DNA of 64,000 nt, taken from contig NC_082689.1 in the NCBI RefSeq assembly GCF_949987515.2, forward strand, positions 5,212,001-5,276,000, written 5' to 3'. The notes under the pieces are model-generated. The model ran no database searches. It was not told the origin of the DNA and saw nothing but the letters and a program-made list of their open reading frames with translations. Position numbers and translations under genes: made by a program. Source of the DNA: Delphinus delphis (Eukaryota; Chordata; Mammalia; Artiodactyla; Delphinidae). Of the stretch, positions 37,509 through 50,700 are shown in pieces (the first letter of the stretch is position 1; every line of letters begins with the position of its first letter).

Positions 37509-40500
37509 ATCAGAGGTTAGGACCAAGGTAGGCACGGCCTCTCTGCACTAGCTGGGCCCATAGCCAAGGCCCCCACTGCTCAGGTAAGAGGACACAGCCT
37601 ATCACACTCACCCGCAGACACTAGAGTCTGCACCTGGGTTCCTGAAACCCAGCTCTCTGGATGGCAGACACTGCTCTCACCTGGTTCTTCCACACCTCTA
37701 TGAACCCTCCGTTCTCTGAGTTTGACCCTCTCTGCATCCACAGCAGCCCTGCATACTTCGGCCACACCTGTCTGCAGACCTCTGACAGGTGCGTGCACCT
37801 GCCCACCACCCCCCGCAGGTGGAGGAGCTACGCCCACCGCCGCGTCCCCACTGCCCGGCAAGTGGGAGCTGCTCCTCTGACATTTTCAGGGAGTGAAGGA
37901 GAGGTGGAAGAATTCCACCCTTTCCGGAAAGTCCAGTCCCCGGGGTTCTGGACTTTCTCCAAACAGCCAACGCTTCTACTTGACCAAGCACCTCAGCTGG
38001 TCTTCCTGGCCTCCACCAAGGCAGGAGTTAAACCTGCGCTGAAATCCCACGTGCACTGTAGGCACACCAGGCAAGCGATCCAAACCTGGTTTCCTTCACT
38101 ATTGTCACTTATAAAATGTCCCTTGATAGAATTTCTTGGCGCCAACTTCCCTCTCCTCCCTGCAGTAACTGTGTTTCTCGATGCCAGCAATGTGCAGAAG
38201 TGAAAGTGCGTCTGAGGAGACCCCTCCAGATGAACGTGGCAGAGGGGAGACCGAACAGCATCGAGACGATGCTCAAACTCATCCGATTAACGCTTCTCCC
38301 AAGTCCTGCTCAAGGGGCTCGCGGGGACCAGACTGAAACCATCTGTACCTTAACTCCACACCAGAGGTCTTCAAGGGACTGCGAACTTCCTCTATCTTCT
38401 TTAGAGAGTTTGGAGAGACGTGACAGAAGCCCCGCCCCCAGCCGCCTCCTCCGTCAGGCTCCTCCCCCTTCACTCTGAGCCGAAGGGCGGCAGCGGTGGG
38501 CATCGCCGGAAGTGTGGCGGCACACCGCTCTCTGCTCTTCCGCACCGAGCATGCCCCGTTTCACCCGCCAGACCTGCCAGTCCAGGGAAGGACAGAAGTG
38601 AGCCCCTCTGCACATCCCAGAGAAAACTTCCGGCTTGTCCCTCTTTCTTTAAAGGTGCCCCACTCACAAACCCTCAGCACACGCCGGCCGAGTACACGCC
38701 TGGGAAAGAAAACGATTCAACCGGTCTCATAAAGGGGCCTGAGAATCTTCAACTCGGAAGATCCAGAGGCCTGGAAATCCCATTCCCAGAAGACAGACAA
38801 GCAGGCAAAAGGGAATCGACCATAGCCTGAGAGTGAGACACAAAGACAGGGCCGACCTTCCCCAGGTGGTCTCACCTGTGCGGAGGTGGGTCTCACGTGA
38901 TGCTTCCTTGCTCCCTCCCTTCCCCACAGACCAAGCATCAGCTGCCGCATCCCGGCCCGCTGAGCCTCCCACCTCTCCTCTGAGGTCAGTTCTCTCTTGA
39001 GAAATGCTGTTTTATCAGCAGACCACGAGCTCACTCTTCAGCCGCAGGAAGGACGGAGGCTCCCACCACCCTGGGCACGGCACCTGCAGGGCCCGCTCCT
39101 TGCGTTGAGGACGTAAGAGGCTCCGACCCGAGTCCCCGCCGACCGTCAACACCACCAAGGCAAACATCTGCCCACAGCGGCCAGAGGGAGCCCGTAGCAC
39201 TTCCTGGGTCAGCAGGTCGGGGGCTCCGAGAACTGGCATTCCTGACAGCTGCTGGTGGCGTCACTGCTGTCAAGGATCGGCATTTGGGGCGAAGAAGGAA
39301 GGGCTGGACCATGAACTGAGGAGACCCCCTGCCCGCAGACCTTATCTCTGTGGGAGGAATGGCCGGGAGAAGCCCCCCCACCCCCTCCCCAAGCAGCAAA
39401 GGGTTTCAATATTATAAAGAGCTCCTCAGGCGAAGGCGGGGAAAGGATCCCAGAGGAGAGGCCAGCTGCGGGGCAGAAAAGCCTCAGGCCACCTGTGGGT
39501 TCAGAGCCTGCGGTCCCGAGGCGGGCCCTGCCCACCCCCGCCCAGCACTCTACCCCGAACAGGGACACGCGCCACATCTCTAAAGCACCAACCCCACCAG
39601 CCCTCCCTAAAATCCACCCAGCCTCATAAGGACAAATACAAGGACGTGCATCATTTTAAACAGCGGCGACCACCAAAGAGCGAGCCGAGTCCACAGAGCC
39701 GAGCACCAACCCTCGTGGAGGCCCAGACACCCGACCTGCGGCCACCAGAGGACCCAGGGCCTCTCCGTGCCCTCCCCCTGGGACGCACCTGTCCCCCACT
39801 CTCTCCAGCAGCTCTTCCTCTTTCCTCCGTAACAGCTGGGCGCCACCGAGTGGCCACGGGAACATCTCAGGCGAGCCCTGCCTGCAGCGGGCGAGCCTGA
39901 GAGCTGGGTAACGAGAGGCAGGGGTGCCCTCACCACCAGATCAGGGTGACCTTCTGGCAACCGAACCCATCACAGACCTGTAACATCAGGTGTCTGGCAG
40001 GTCACTCTGCACAGAGGCTGCTGGAGTGGCTCCAGGACAAGCCCAGGAGGGACCCTGGGAGGGTGACCGTCCCTCTTGCTGGTGGCGGCTCCCAGCGGCC
40101 AGGAATCCCTGGGAGGAGGCCCCAGGCCGTGCAGAAGGAGCTACCGGCTCCTGCGCCCACAACGGCCTCCCTGGGGCGGTGCCTGCCGGTACAGGTGACA
40201 CCACACCCGCGGGGTGACGGCACCAAGAAGCAGAGGGCACAGCAGGGCTGCACTGCCCACCCTCCTGTCTCCTTCCACATCCATAAAACAGAAGGAGGAC
40301 CGATTAGCGGGGCTGACCAGAGCCTCCCAAACGGTAATGTGTCCCCGTCACGTGGGGATCCAAATGCAAGTACGACTCGGGCACACGCCTGCACTTCTGA
40401 CGTGCTCGCGGGCGACGCTGTCTTCCAATCACTCAGCGATGTGCCGCCCATACTTCCTGCCTTGCGTCCCGAATTAACAATTCATAGTGGCTTAAATGGT

Positions 40501-41264
40501 TCTCCTCCGTAGACCGAAGCCGCCATGGGCACTCATAAAACCCGTGGTGCTCAGAAATATCAGTACTCTTCATGTTACTCACCAGGTGCTAAAATGCAAA
40601 CAGTGTTACCCTCGTTTTAAAAAATTAGATTGTGGAAAAGGGCTTAAAAAAAACACACTAATCCAAGGGAACGGAAGCGGACCATGACGCCCGCGGAAGA
40701 TTAACGGGCAAGTACAACTTGAAAAAGGAAAGCTAGGACAGGTGGGCCGAGCTAAAAACAGCAGCTGTTTGCAGAGCGGTGCTCACTGCTGGTGAGGGTC
40801 CTGCATCGCCTCCAAACGCCCACGCAGCTCTCCAAACACAGGAGTCCTCCGAGAGCGGCAGGCTGGCGCAGTCTGCAAACCAGGACTCCGTCCTTCCAGA
40901 GGGAGGCAATGCGATGTCAACCCCTGGGACATCCCGGGGGCTGCACTCACTGACTCTCCCTGTTCCTCCCAGCTCGATTACCTATGGGAGCCTCTTCTAG
41001 TCCGCATTCCTCACATTCGAAGGGTCTGGAGAACCCCACTGATCTAGCGCAGCTTCCTCCAAAACCGTGAGGGACACGATACCAGAGGAAGAGGCAGCCT
41101 GAAGCTATTCAGTCACCTGCGTGAGCTCCCAGGACTACGGGCTGCTTCTCCAGAGCGAGCAGGTCACCGTTCCTGCACAAGCCCCAGCGCCTGGACCCTG
41201 GACCACCACCCCAGCAGGCCAGTTCTCGCCAGGGCGGGGTGGAGGCACGTCTGTAAAAGGTCAG

Positions 41265-41390
41265 ATGCAAAAGCAGCCAGAGGCAAGCACAAACAGAAGA
41301 CTGTGGCTGTTCCAATAAAACTTTATGAACAAAAACAGCGGGGCGGTGGCCCGGATTTGGCCCTCGGGCTACAGTTTTCTGACCCCACCC
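41265..41390 (-). mobile_element. hAT-type MER fragment
   Basis: CAATAAAACTTTATGAACAAAAACAGCGGGGCGGTGGCCCGGATTTGGCCCTCGGGCTACAGTTTTCTGACC is the reversed end of a common hAT element (GGCCAAATCC...). Only the terminal 100 or so bases remain. Confidence 0.6.
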
Positions 41391-44165
41391 ACCTTTCATC
41401 AAACAAGTGGATAATTCCATAGTGAAGTGCGAGCACCTTCACGTGCGCGGACATACACATAAAGAACAAAAGCAGCGTCCCCGCTCAGGCTTTGCTGCCA
41501 CATGAGCAGCGCAGACCTAGGAGCTCCTGGATTTCCCAATTCCAGGGAAGGGGCTGTGGGCCTTTATGGACCCCAGTGTTTCTGGAAATAAGTTGTGGGG
41601 AGGTGAGAGAGGCGGAAACAAAAAGGAGAAAATGAGCCCACGACACGCCATCTTTCAGTGCATCTCAGCACATGGATCCCACCACTGGAACATCCTCACG
41701 GATGTGGGGAAGACTGCGCATCCCAGGACCCCAGGCCCACCAGGTTAGCGTGTCACCTTCCCTCGAAGGCAAACCGCAGTCCACCGGCTGAGTACTGAAT
41801 TAATGCCTGAGGCGCCGGACTTCGCTCAGGAACTAACAGGAACCTTATAGCAATCGCTCCGATTGTCTTCTTGCTCTAAAACAGACATAAATATTCTGTA
41901 TTTCAAGGTTCATGAGAAATAGTCACTATTTCTCATGACACCTGGGCAGAAGTGGCAGCCAGAAGCTAACCTCCCAAGGCTTGGGTCACAAATATTCACT
42001 GCACCTGTTACTACTGCACACGCATTTTCACAAAACCACCGCCCGCCGGAATTCCACTGGGCTCTTTTCTTTCCGACGCACAGACACTGAGCACCTGCCT
42101 GCTGCCTCCACTCCCAAGTTCACCGCCACGCCCGCAAGTCCAGCCTCTCACAGGGACAAGGTGAAATAAGGCCACCCCACAGTCTAAAGGACTCACACAA
42201 GCTAGGATGCGGTTATCTGGGAGGTGGGGACTTGAGTGTTTCCTGGAGGAAACGTACTCCTTTCCACATGGAACACGCGAGATGCATGTTCATCATGACA
42301 TCACCCCACACAAGCCCCAGGCTGAATCTGGGAGGCTGGTGGGGAACAGGGGAGAGGCCTGAATCACATGAAGGCAGGCCACAGGGACGCCAGCAAACAG
42401 GAACACTGAAGGCCCACTCCCCCTCCCATCTCTCCTAGGGCTCGCTAATCTCTGTGTTAATGGACTTCATGGCACCCACGGGTTTGGCCCGTGCCAGGCT
42501 GGAAGTGTGGCCTCTAGCACCCTGTGGCCTCGTTCATCTCCGTGTAGTTTTCCTAGGGTGGCAGATGGAAAATGTCGCAAGAATGTGACTTGTGTCTCTT
42601 ATTATGTTATAGATGTTCTGAGCAGTAAAGCAGTGTTCATATACCCACGACCAGGAGGGGCAAGGGAGCTCGAGGTCGCTCTGTCACGCTATGGGAGTTT
42701 GGAAAGCCACTAGAAGAATCAATACGGCAACATGTTACTACTGCCTGGAGCTTTGTTCAGGCGTTGGGAAGCAAAAGTTACCTAAGATATGAGAGCAAAG
42801 GTTTGCTAAAAGATTTCTCAAAGCCTTCTGAATCACAAGAGGAGCGTGTAACTTTGGCAGCGGGGGTACCACGTGGCTAAGCCACGTCCTTGGGGCCCAA
42901 TCTCCAAGTGCACCACTGCCATCACCGCCGCTCTCTGATGAGAAGCGGAGCATCTCTCTGAGGTGCATCTTACACCACCATCCTCAAACCTGTGTCTTCT
43001 GTTACACGGTCAAAGGTGTCTTTTTTTGCTGACGCGGTTCACCTCTGCACAGCTCTCTGGGCAACAGAGCAGGTCCACATGGACCATGCGTCGAGTACCA
43101 CAGACGGCCTGCTTCCTCGCCCTGCTTCTGCAAACTGCTTGCTTCTCGTTAACCTTCTTTAATCTGATTCAAGATTCACAGCAGCATATAAATAAAATCT
43201 TTTCACTCTGTCACAGAAGAAACTGAAGACCAGAGAGGCAAAGCAGCATTCCAGGCACGGAGGAGCACATGAGGTCTCGGACCAGCAGTTCCTTGTCCGG
43301 GTCCACACAAGGGCACCCACGTGTGCTGGACTGAAGGACTGGTGGTGAAATCAGACAAGCCATCGCTGGCATCCCCAAAGACCCCCCCATCACCCCCAAT
43401 ACCCACCCCTAAGCTCCCACCCCATCTTTGGTATCATCACCATCAGCTGGGAAATAACCTGATTCCTGGCTGGGAACCAGAGTCATCTTGGAAGGACCCC
43501 AGCCCTGTTTCTCAACAGAGATCCAGGACAGATGTGCTGATCCCAGGCATGGTTCTGGAACCAGAATTCCTTCTCTTGCTAGGCTGCCAGGAACCACCAG
43601 GAGTTCAAACCTGGCTAATTTACAACCAGGCTCCTTCTAGACTGCAACCTCCACTTTTCTTGTCCCCTCTGCCCCTGAAAGTCAAGACCCTGAAGAAGCA
43701 GGATGACCCCACTGGGGGTGGAGGGCCTGCTGGGCACTCAGCCGTGGGATTCCCTGCAGCTCCACTCTCGGCTCAGATGAGTGACCTTCACATACGAGGC
43801 AAAAAACCACCTGAGCTCTAGGGGGACAGCCCGGATTGGTCTGGCCTGCTGTGGTGACGGCTGTTCCCATGTCCCTGAAATTCTGCCCTCTGACCCCCTC
43901 CATCACAGACCATTACAGTCCAGTGTGGAAAACTGCTCCCCATGTAAGGCAAAGCCTGGGCCAAACCTTGCAGAATGAGGAGGTCCCAGCCAAGGCCTTG
44001 GGGGTGGGGAGGTAGACAGTGCAGCAGAGAGGACTCCGTGCACAAGGGCCTGCAGGTGAGAATCTCACGTGGTAAGAAGAGAGCTTCTTAATTCAATTTT
44101 CAGTATTACCTGTCCTAAAACACCTTCTTAGATTTTTTTTCCCTAATCGCTCTCCCCCATGAAAC
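41391..44165. other. Unique sequence, nothing firm
   Basis: A weak reversed MIR-like patch lies at 43190-43270 (AGAAGAAACTGAAGACCAGAGAGG). A plus-strand frame at 43321-43821 is open for 166 codons but shows no coding signs. Confidence 0.3.
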
Positions 44166-44171
44166 TTTAAT
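44166..44171 (-). promoter_or_regulatory. Possible polyadenylation signal ATTAAA
   Basis: The minus strand reads ATTAAA here, about 400 bases beyond the proposed stop codon at 44571. It is the commonest variant of AATAAA and fits a short 3' UTR, but such hexamers are frequent by chance. Confidence 0.2.
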
Positions 44172-44570
44172 AGCAGAGGTATACCATACACCTGTTTACA
44201 TCCTGTGGCCCACCAAAACCACCGTCACTCTAGGATTTGTTTTTTCTCCTCTCAAGAACCAATTTTCACCACCACTGAGAATGCACTGTATAAAGGGATT
44301 ACAAGCAGCTTGGGCTGCTGAAGAAACAAGCACGGATCCCGCTCTGCCAGCGGGCGTGGCCCCCACCCTGTCCCCCAGGGTCGGGGTGTCCCCTTCTGGG
44401 TCCTGCCCGCCCCACCTGTACTGGAGCCTCGACCTCTCTCATGCTCTGTATCCAACAAGTACTCAGTAAGCACCAACCAACACTTGGTGCTTCGGCAGAT
44501 AACAGGGTGCGTAAAAGGTGGTTCTGGTCCCTGGCGCCGTGAGGACCGGTAGAGGCACACAGGGTCCAGT

Positions 44571-44707
44571 CTACCCATCACAAAGCAACATCCAACGGGG
44601 CCAGAATAAAAGGGTGTCACTGCTGAAGACAGAAGAGCTGGAGCCGCCGGGGCAGCTCCCTAGAGGGGCACTGGAGCTGCTAATGTGCTGGGTCCCACAA
44701 GCAGAAT
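44571..44707 (-). CDS. Putative terminal exon with stop codon
   Basis: The minus strand has a good acceptor (pyrimidine-rich, ending TCTCTGCAG) just above 44707. The frame that takes over the single leftover base of the 44872 exon reads serine-rich sequence beginning SACGTQHISSSSAPLGS and ends at TAG (44571-44573). The other two frames stop earlier. A serine-rich, low-complexity tail can be a real C-terminus or noncoding sequence, so this is weaker than the internal exons. Confidence 0.33.
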
Positions 44708-47700
44708 CTGCAGAGACAACTCCAGCTAACCACAGTGACACGGCCTCCCCACAGCCAAGGAGCCCGACGTCTGCAGGAAGTAAATGGCTTCAGGAGGCAG
44801 TTACTGAGGTCGACTAAATCTCACCATGTGTTAGAAGCAGAAAATGCCATCTACTATTTCCCCGGCTTTACCAGCAGCAGTCGCAAGACACCAGGTAGGT
44901 TTCAGCTCAGCCTCAGATTTCCTCCAAGTAAACCTCGAACTAAGGTTTCCTTCACTGGCCCTCCGAAACTGCAGCTGGGACGGATGCATGGTTTCCTTGA
45001 AACGCACAGCCTCTGAATAATCATCCCGTCCTTTCACTTACACCACACTACCTTCAACAGGACAAGGAAGTCCGAATCAAGATGATTTCCACCAACAGCC
45101 CTATTATTAACAAGCCCTTTGAACCTAGGCGGGTCCTTCGGATCAGCTTTGGGAGTGTCCACGGTCGCTGAGAACACAGCGTCTCCTTTTCCCGAGCAGA
45201 GGATGATCTAAACAACAAAATGGCGAAAACCAGGGTAAGGGAGAGGAGACAGAAAAGAGGCTGTGGAAGACACATCCGTGCGTTGGAATGACTGCTCATC
45301 TCACTAGAATATTGGTTTAACTCAAGCCGAAAGTTTAAAACTATCAAAAACCCCCACCCACAGACTACAGGACCACTGAGAAGAAGGTAACGTGACCCTG
45401 GACCAGTCTTAACCAGGAGGAAACAAAGGAACTCTGAAACCTGACACAAAAGGTTCCCTAGAGTCGACATTCCAGCAGGAAGGCTTTTCCTGGTTAATCA
45501 ACCAGAAATTCGAGTTTGACAGCTATGGGGACGGGTGTCCAGCAGGCTTCTGCACTTCCAACCGGCCAGGCACACACTGTCCCACCCTGAGGGTGTCAGG
45601 CAACAGCCCCTCGCACATCTGGGTTACTTCGCTGTAACTAACAGGGGAAGAGGCTCAGGTGCTCGGCCCCCATATGCTTTGAGAGCCTGACTTGGGGTGA
45701 ACGAAGCCTGTTTCCAGCCCCACTGACTGTGAGAAGGATCCTATTTCTACCTCAGAAAGGCTGGTCACGCCCCAGAGAGCATTCTTCTTTCTAAAACTTA
45801 CGTAACAGAAACTGAACACACACCCTTCTAGAGGGGGAAAGCCAATCCCTGCAGACTCGGGGCCCTCGTGAGCGGTTCCAGGGGGCACAAATCTCCCACT
45901 GTTCCTGCACAGCTTTCACAAAGGCAAACTGCAGCATCCTCTGTGTCTCTGTTGGCTTTGCTCTCTCCTGCCCCAACGCCTGACGGACCACTGCTTGGAC
46001 CACTAGATGGGAGATCTCTTGCCACTCACTCCCATCAAGCTCCTGAAACCAGTGAAACTCACATCTGAGTGATCAGTCATCACTCATCAAGATGGCCACT
46101 CACACGTTTTGTGAAGCATCTGTGCACCTTCAAGGTTAGCCTTATGAAACTGTCTCCCCCCTGGGTCACTCTGTATTCAAACATGCTTCCTTGAAGGGAG
46201 GGAGAGAGAGGTGACGGAAGAGCCAGCACCCGAGGACCAGGGCATGGCCTGAGCCAGCCGAATTCAGGTCACAGCAGTGCCAGGGGGAGGGCAGCACACG
46301 CAGGCTCCGCTGTGAAAAAGGCTGCCAAGCCCCCGGCGGACGTCGTCTCAGATGCGGCCTGTGATCTCCCCCGAGGTCATGCATTCAGGGCACGTGCTAC
46401 CACTGGACACCCCAGAGAACACCTGCTGGGCCAGGCAGGGCTCCGAGTGGCCGAGGCTCCTGCACACATGTAAGGCCGAGCTCACCGCGGGGCTCTCGGC
46501 CGTGGTCACGGCCGCAATTATTCTGTAGCTGCACGAGGGACTGGAGGAGCCCAGGAGGCTCTTGTCATAGGATCACTCTCCGCTCTCAAGGGCAGAGCCA
46601 TGATGCTTCCACGAAGAGAGCTCCTGCTCTTCCCAGGAGCGTCTACCCTGCTGAAGAGTGCTCAAGAAGCTGCTAGAAAAAGGTGCAGAAACAGAATCAC
46701 TACCTTTTGCTCAATCCATTCGGAAACAGCATGTCAAATTTACCATCTAGGGCTTCCCTGGTGGCACAGTGGTTGAGAGTCCGCCTGCCGATGCAGGGGA
46801 CACGGGTTCGTGCCCCGGTCCGGGAGGATCCCACATGCCGCGGAGCGGCTGGGCCCGTGAGCCACGGCCGCTGAGCCTGCGCGTCTGGAGCCTGTGCTCC
46901 GCAACGGGAGAGGCCACAACAGTGAGAGGCCCGCAAAAAAAAAAAAAAAAAATTTATCATCTAACCCCACCAAGGAGAAAGCCACACCCCTGAGGGAGTC
47001 AGGGTACCTGCCGTAGAAGAAGGTGCTGGCACTCCGACCCCAACGCCCGGTCAGAGGCTGGCCCTGCCTTCCTTCAGGGTGACCATGTCCGGGTTCTTCC
47101 CTGTCATGACAGGGTCTGCACCCTCTGGAGGTGGTCACAGTTAACAGACATACTTTGTTTCTAGACCAGGGAAAATGACCTTTCCAAGCACCAATGCTCC
47201 AGGCAAGGCAAAGCTGGGGGGCACTGCAGACTTGAAGGCTGAAGAGATCTTTGCGGGAGAGGTTAAACTTCAAAGGGAAAGCAACAGGGCAGCCCACGGT
47301 CATCCCAGCCCCCCAGCCTGCAGGACACAGTTGCAGGCCGGACAGCCCCTGCCCTGAAGCTCAGTCCAGCAGCATCCTTCCTCCAACCTCTCACCTGGAT
47401 GCTCTGACAGTCTCCCAGTGAAGAGGCAAAGCTAGTAATTCTCACCATACGCAATGATGGAACATCTACCAAAATCCCAGGCTCGAATTTAACCATCTCC
47501 CACTGAGCATGCTCCGCAGGACTGGAAACTTAATAGCAATGAAGCCGATACCTTGTGTCCTGAAGACTGGCTACATCCTAACCAGAGGTACTTCTTCCTG
47601 ATGCTTCAGCACTTGCCCCTGCTCGGTCCCATCCTCCATCAGAGCCTCCCGGTGACCCTGAGCTCCTTCAGGTGGAGCCACAGCCAGCCCTCCTCCTCGG

Positions 47701-50700
47701 GGCCCAGCCTGTCCCCGAGAGCTGCCTGGGGAAGGGGACTGATCCAGCCCATCACACTGGGTGGGAGCCACATTGCCCAGGGAAGGACAGTGCCTTGACT
47801 TGCCCAACGGGTCCTGAAGAAAAGCCAGCACGTGGGTGTAACGGGAGCACCTGATCAGAACACGCCCAAGTCCTGAAAATGAGCGACAAAATCCCAGCTG
47901 CAATTTGGTCCTCCTGGCAGTTCAGTTCATGCAGGTGAAAGTAAAACGCTGACAATTTTCTTAAAAGCCCCTGGGAGATGAGTGGGCAAGTGAGGGTTGT
48001 GAATAAGGCCAGCACGGGACACTGGCACTGGGTTAATGTCCTATGGTCAGTGGATACTGAGGAGGTACAAGCGGCAGTATCTGGTGCTGAAGTGTCAGGA
48101 TGCCTGCAATGCAGGTGCAGGAAAACAAAACAAAACAAAACACAAAACAAACAAACAAAAAAACACAAAAATTTACGTATACATAAGTAAAGCAAATGTG
48201 GCAAACTTTTTAAAAAGTCTCAGAGAAATTCAACTTTCTTTTTAAGATCATTTACATGCAAAATATATATAGTTTCATAAGCGCTTTTTAAAACACGAGT
48301 GGACACATCAAATTCATGTATTAGTAGCAGATGGGTGATGAGAATTTATGGATTCTTTTCCTGGTAGTGTTTTGTTTCGTTTTTCTTTAAAACAGTGAAC
48401 GGGTATTATCAGAAAGAAAATGAGATTTTATTTTTCGGTGATGGAGGCTGGGAGTTGATGGGCTCTTTTGATCTGATAGAGAAAGCGCTGCCTGAAACCA
48501 CAGGAGGAAACAAACTCCACTGATTGCTTCCTTTTCATCTCAGGAGTCACTTCCACTCCCACGTGTGCAGACAAGGAGAGGCTCCCTGAGGCCAAGGTCG
48601 AGACCCCAACCCTGGCCCTGGCCCTTGTGCTCAGGATGGGTCCCTGCTCTTGGGCTTCTAACACCTGACCTCCGGCTTTTGGCAACCAGCCTACGGGAAC
48701 CCACTCTTTGAACTGCACTTTGCTCCCTGGGTCCTTGCTCTAAAGATTTGTTGCAATAAATCAAAGTGAAAGATACACAAACAGTTCCAGCCTGAAGAGC
48801 AACACCCCCGCTTCCACAAAGAGTATCAACTTCACTCCTGGAACAGTGACCATTCACCATCTGGACCCTTATCCATTTAAAAAAATGTCACATGACATTC
48901 AGCGTCAGCAGGGACAAAATGATGCAGCCATGAGAAAGAATAAGACAGAACCACAATGGTGGCCACGCCTTGTAACTCTTCACAGGAATTCTATACAGCA
49001 GTGAAAATGAAAGCACCAGAGCTACGTGAGTTAGCGCCTTGGTAACCAAAATCATGTGTAGCCAAGAAAAGCCAGGCAGAGAATCACATACAGGTGGATT
49101 ACATTTACATAAGGTTGACAAAGACAGGCAAAACCAAGCGATACATATTTTAGGGAGAGACACATTAAATGACAAAACCATAAATGAAAGAAATGGAACA
49201 ACAAAAAGAACATTTAGGATAGTGGTTACCTGGGGGGGGAGGGGAACACGGGGGTCTGCAAAGGTTTTTGTAAAATGGTTCTTCAGCTGGATGGAGAATG
49301 CAGGCATTCACCTTATTGTTCCCTAATCTGCACCTACTGCTTGTGTTCACTGTCCTTTGCGTGAGGCAAATCCACGTGACCTGCTGCAAGACTGTGTCCA
49401 ACAGTCATTTGTCGGATAAAATAAATGTGCTTCACCGTTACAGAGCAAGAGATCCATGCTTACGTAAGACGAGAAAACTTCTTGAAGAGTGCAAAGAAAT
49501 TAACCACAATTACTTTTGATATTTATACTCCTTTTTCCCCCCACTGCGAGTATTACTTTATTTTTATTTATTTATTTATGTATTTGTTTATTTTTGGCTG
49601 CCTTGGGTCTTCGTTGCTGTGTGCGGGCTTTCTCTAGTTGCGGCAAGCAGGGGCTACTCTTCGTTGCGGTGCGTGGGCTTCTCACTGCGGTGGCTTCTCT
49701 TGTTGCGGAGCACAGACTTCTAGGCACACAGGCTTCAGTAGTTTTGATGCACAGGCCTCAGCAGTTGTGGCTCACGGGCTCTAGAGCGCAGGCTCAGTAG
49801 TTGTGGCGCATGGGCTTAGTTGCTCCGCGGCATGTGGGATCTTCCCAGACCAGGGCCCGAACCCGTGTCCCCTACATTGGCAGGCGGATTCTTAACCACT
49901 GCGCCACCAGGGAAGTCCCGCGAGTACTACTTTATTAAGAAATAAATTCTCCTCAAGTCTAGGTCTATCTAGACCTTGCTCAAGCAACTGAGCGACCACA
50001 TAGAGAACCATGCTGGGTAGAAATCAGCTACAAACATCCCTCCAAATCCGCAACTTGTGTATTCTGTGCCCCAAGTACCGGAAGCCCTTTTTCCCATAAC
50101 ACTGTGCACCAGCCCTGAGTGCCTCCTCCTACCTTTTACGCTGTGAGGCACGAACTGGATAAACACGCGACCTTTGTAGGTAACGCCATATCCTCCTGTG
50201 CTTTTTTCCCTTCATCATGGTCTCCTCTTCAAAGATCTGTTCACTCTCATTCTCAGGCACTGTGAGGTTCTGCAGAGATTTCCTCCAGTCTCTTCCCCTC
50301 CAAAGAAAGCACACCCAGGAGAGTAAGTAGAGGGTTTCCCCAGTCCTTAAAAGCATCGTTTCTTGTGCTTTTCTGATAACCAGGCTCTTTTTCCTTTTTG
50401 ATCTTATTCAATGAAAACGACATTCTCTCCTCAACAAGGATAGAGAAAAGGGTTGAAAAGGAGGCCAACGGGAAGTGTCCTCACCTGCGTCCATTCGTCC
50501 GCTGCCTGCTCCTCTCTCCAGGGACCCTTGGGGAGGAAGCAGGATGCGGATGGCTCTCTAGGCAGGACTGGTGTCCACAGTTCCCTGGGCCTGACTCAGG
50601 ACCAGGAGGACCAAAGTGGATCTCCAGTGCAGGCACGAGGTGCTTCCTTGACCCAGACTGAAAGGCCCAGACTTCTTACGCCCAAAACCCTAGTGGGTCA

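Larger units (their letters stand above)
33720..41264. other. GC-rich region almost free of repeats
   Basis: Apart from a MIR and a GT run near 37.3-37.5 kb I identify no repeats and no defensible exons in 7.5 kb. Many frames are open because stops are rare at this base composition. CpG is locally frequent near 38.4-38.6 kb but not enough to call a CpG island with confidence. Confidence 0.35.

Noticed and set aside
44839..44894. Plus-strand exon-like segment (AAGCAG acceptor, CACCAG|GTAGGT donor)
   Set aside because: It overlaps the minus-strand exon at 44872-44968, has a purine-rich acceptor and no partner on the plus strand.
46440..46570. Minus segment ending in a fair donor (CCCGCG|GTGAGC) with a readable frame
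   Set aside because: No acceptor gives that frame without a stop (TGA just upstream), and the exons on either side already join in phase without it.
47850..47980. Minus segment after CATCTCCCAG reading about 40 open codons
   Set aside because: The only open frame is phase 0, which conflicts with the two bases left by the 50133 exon; the donor is weak.
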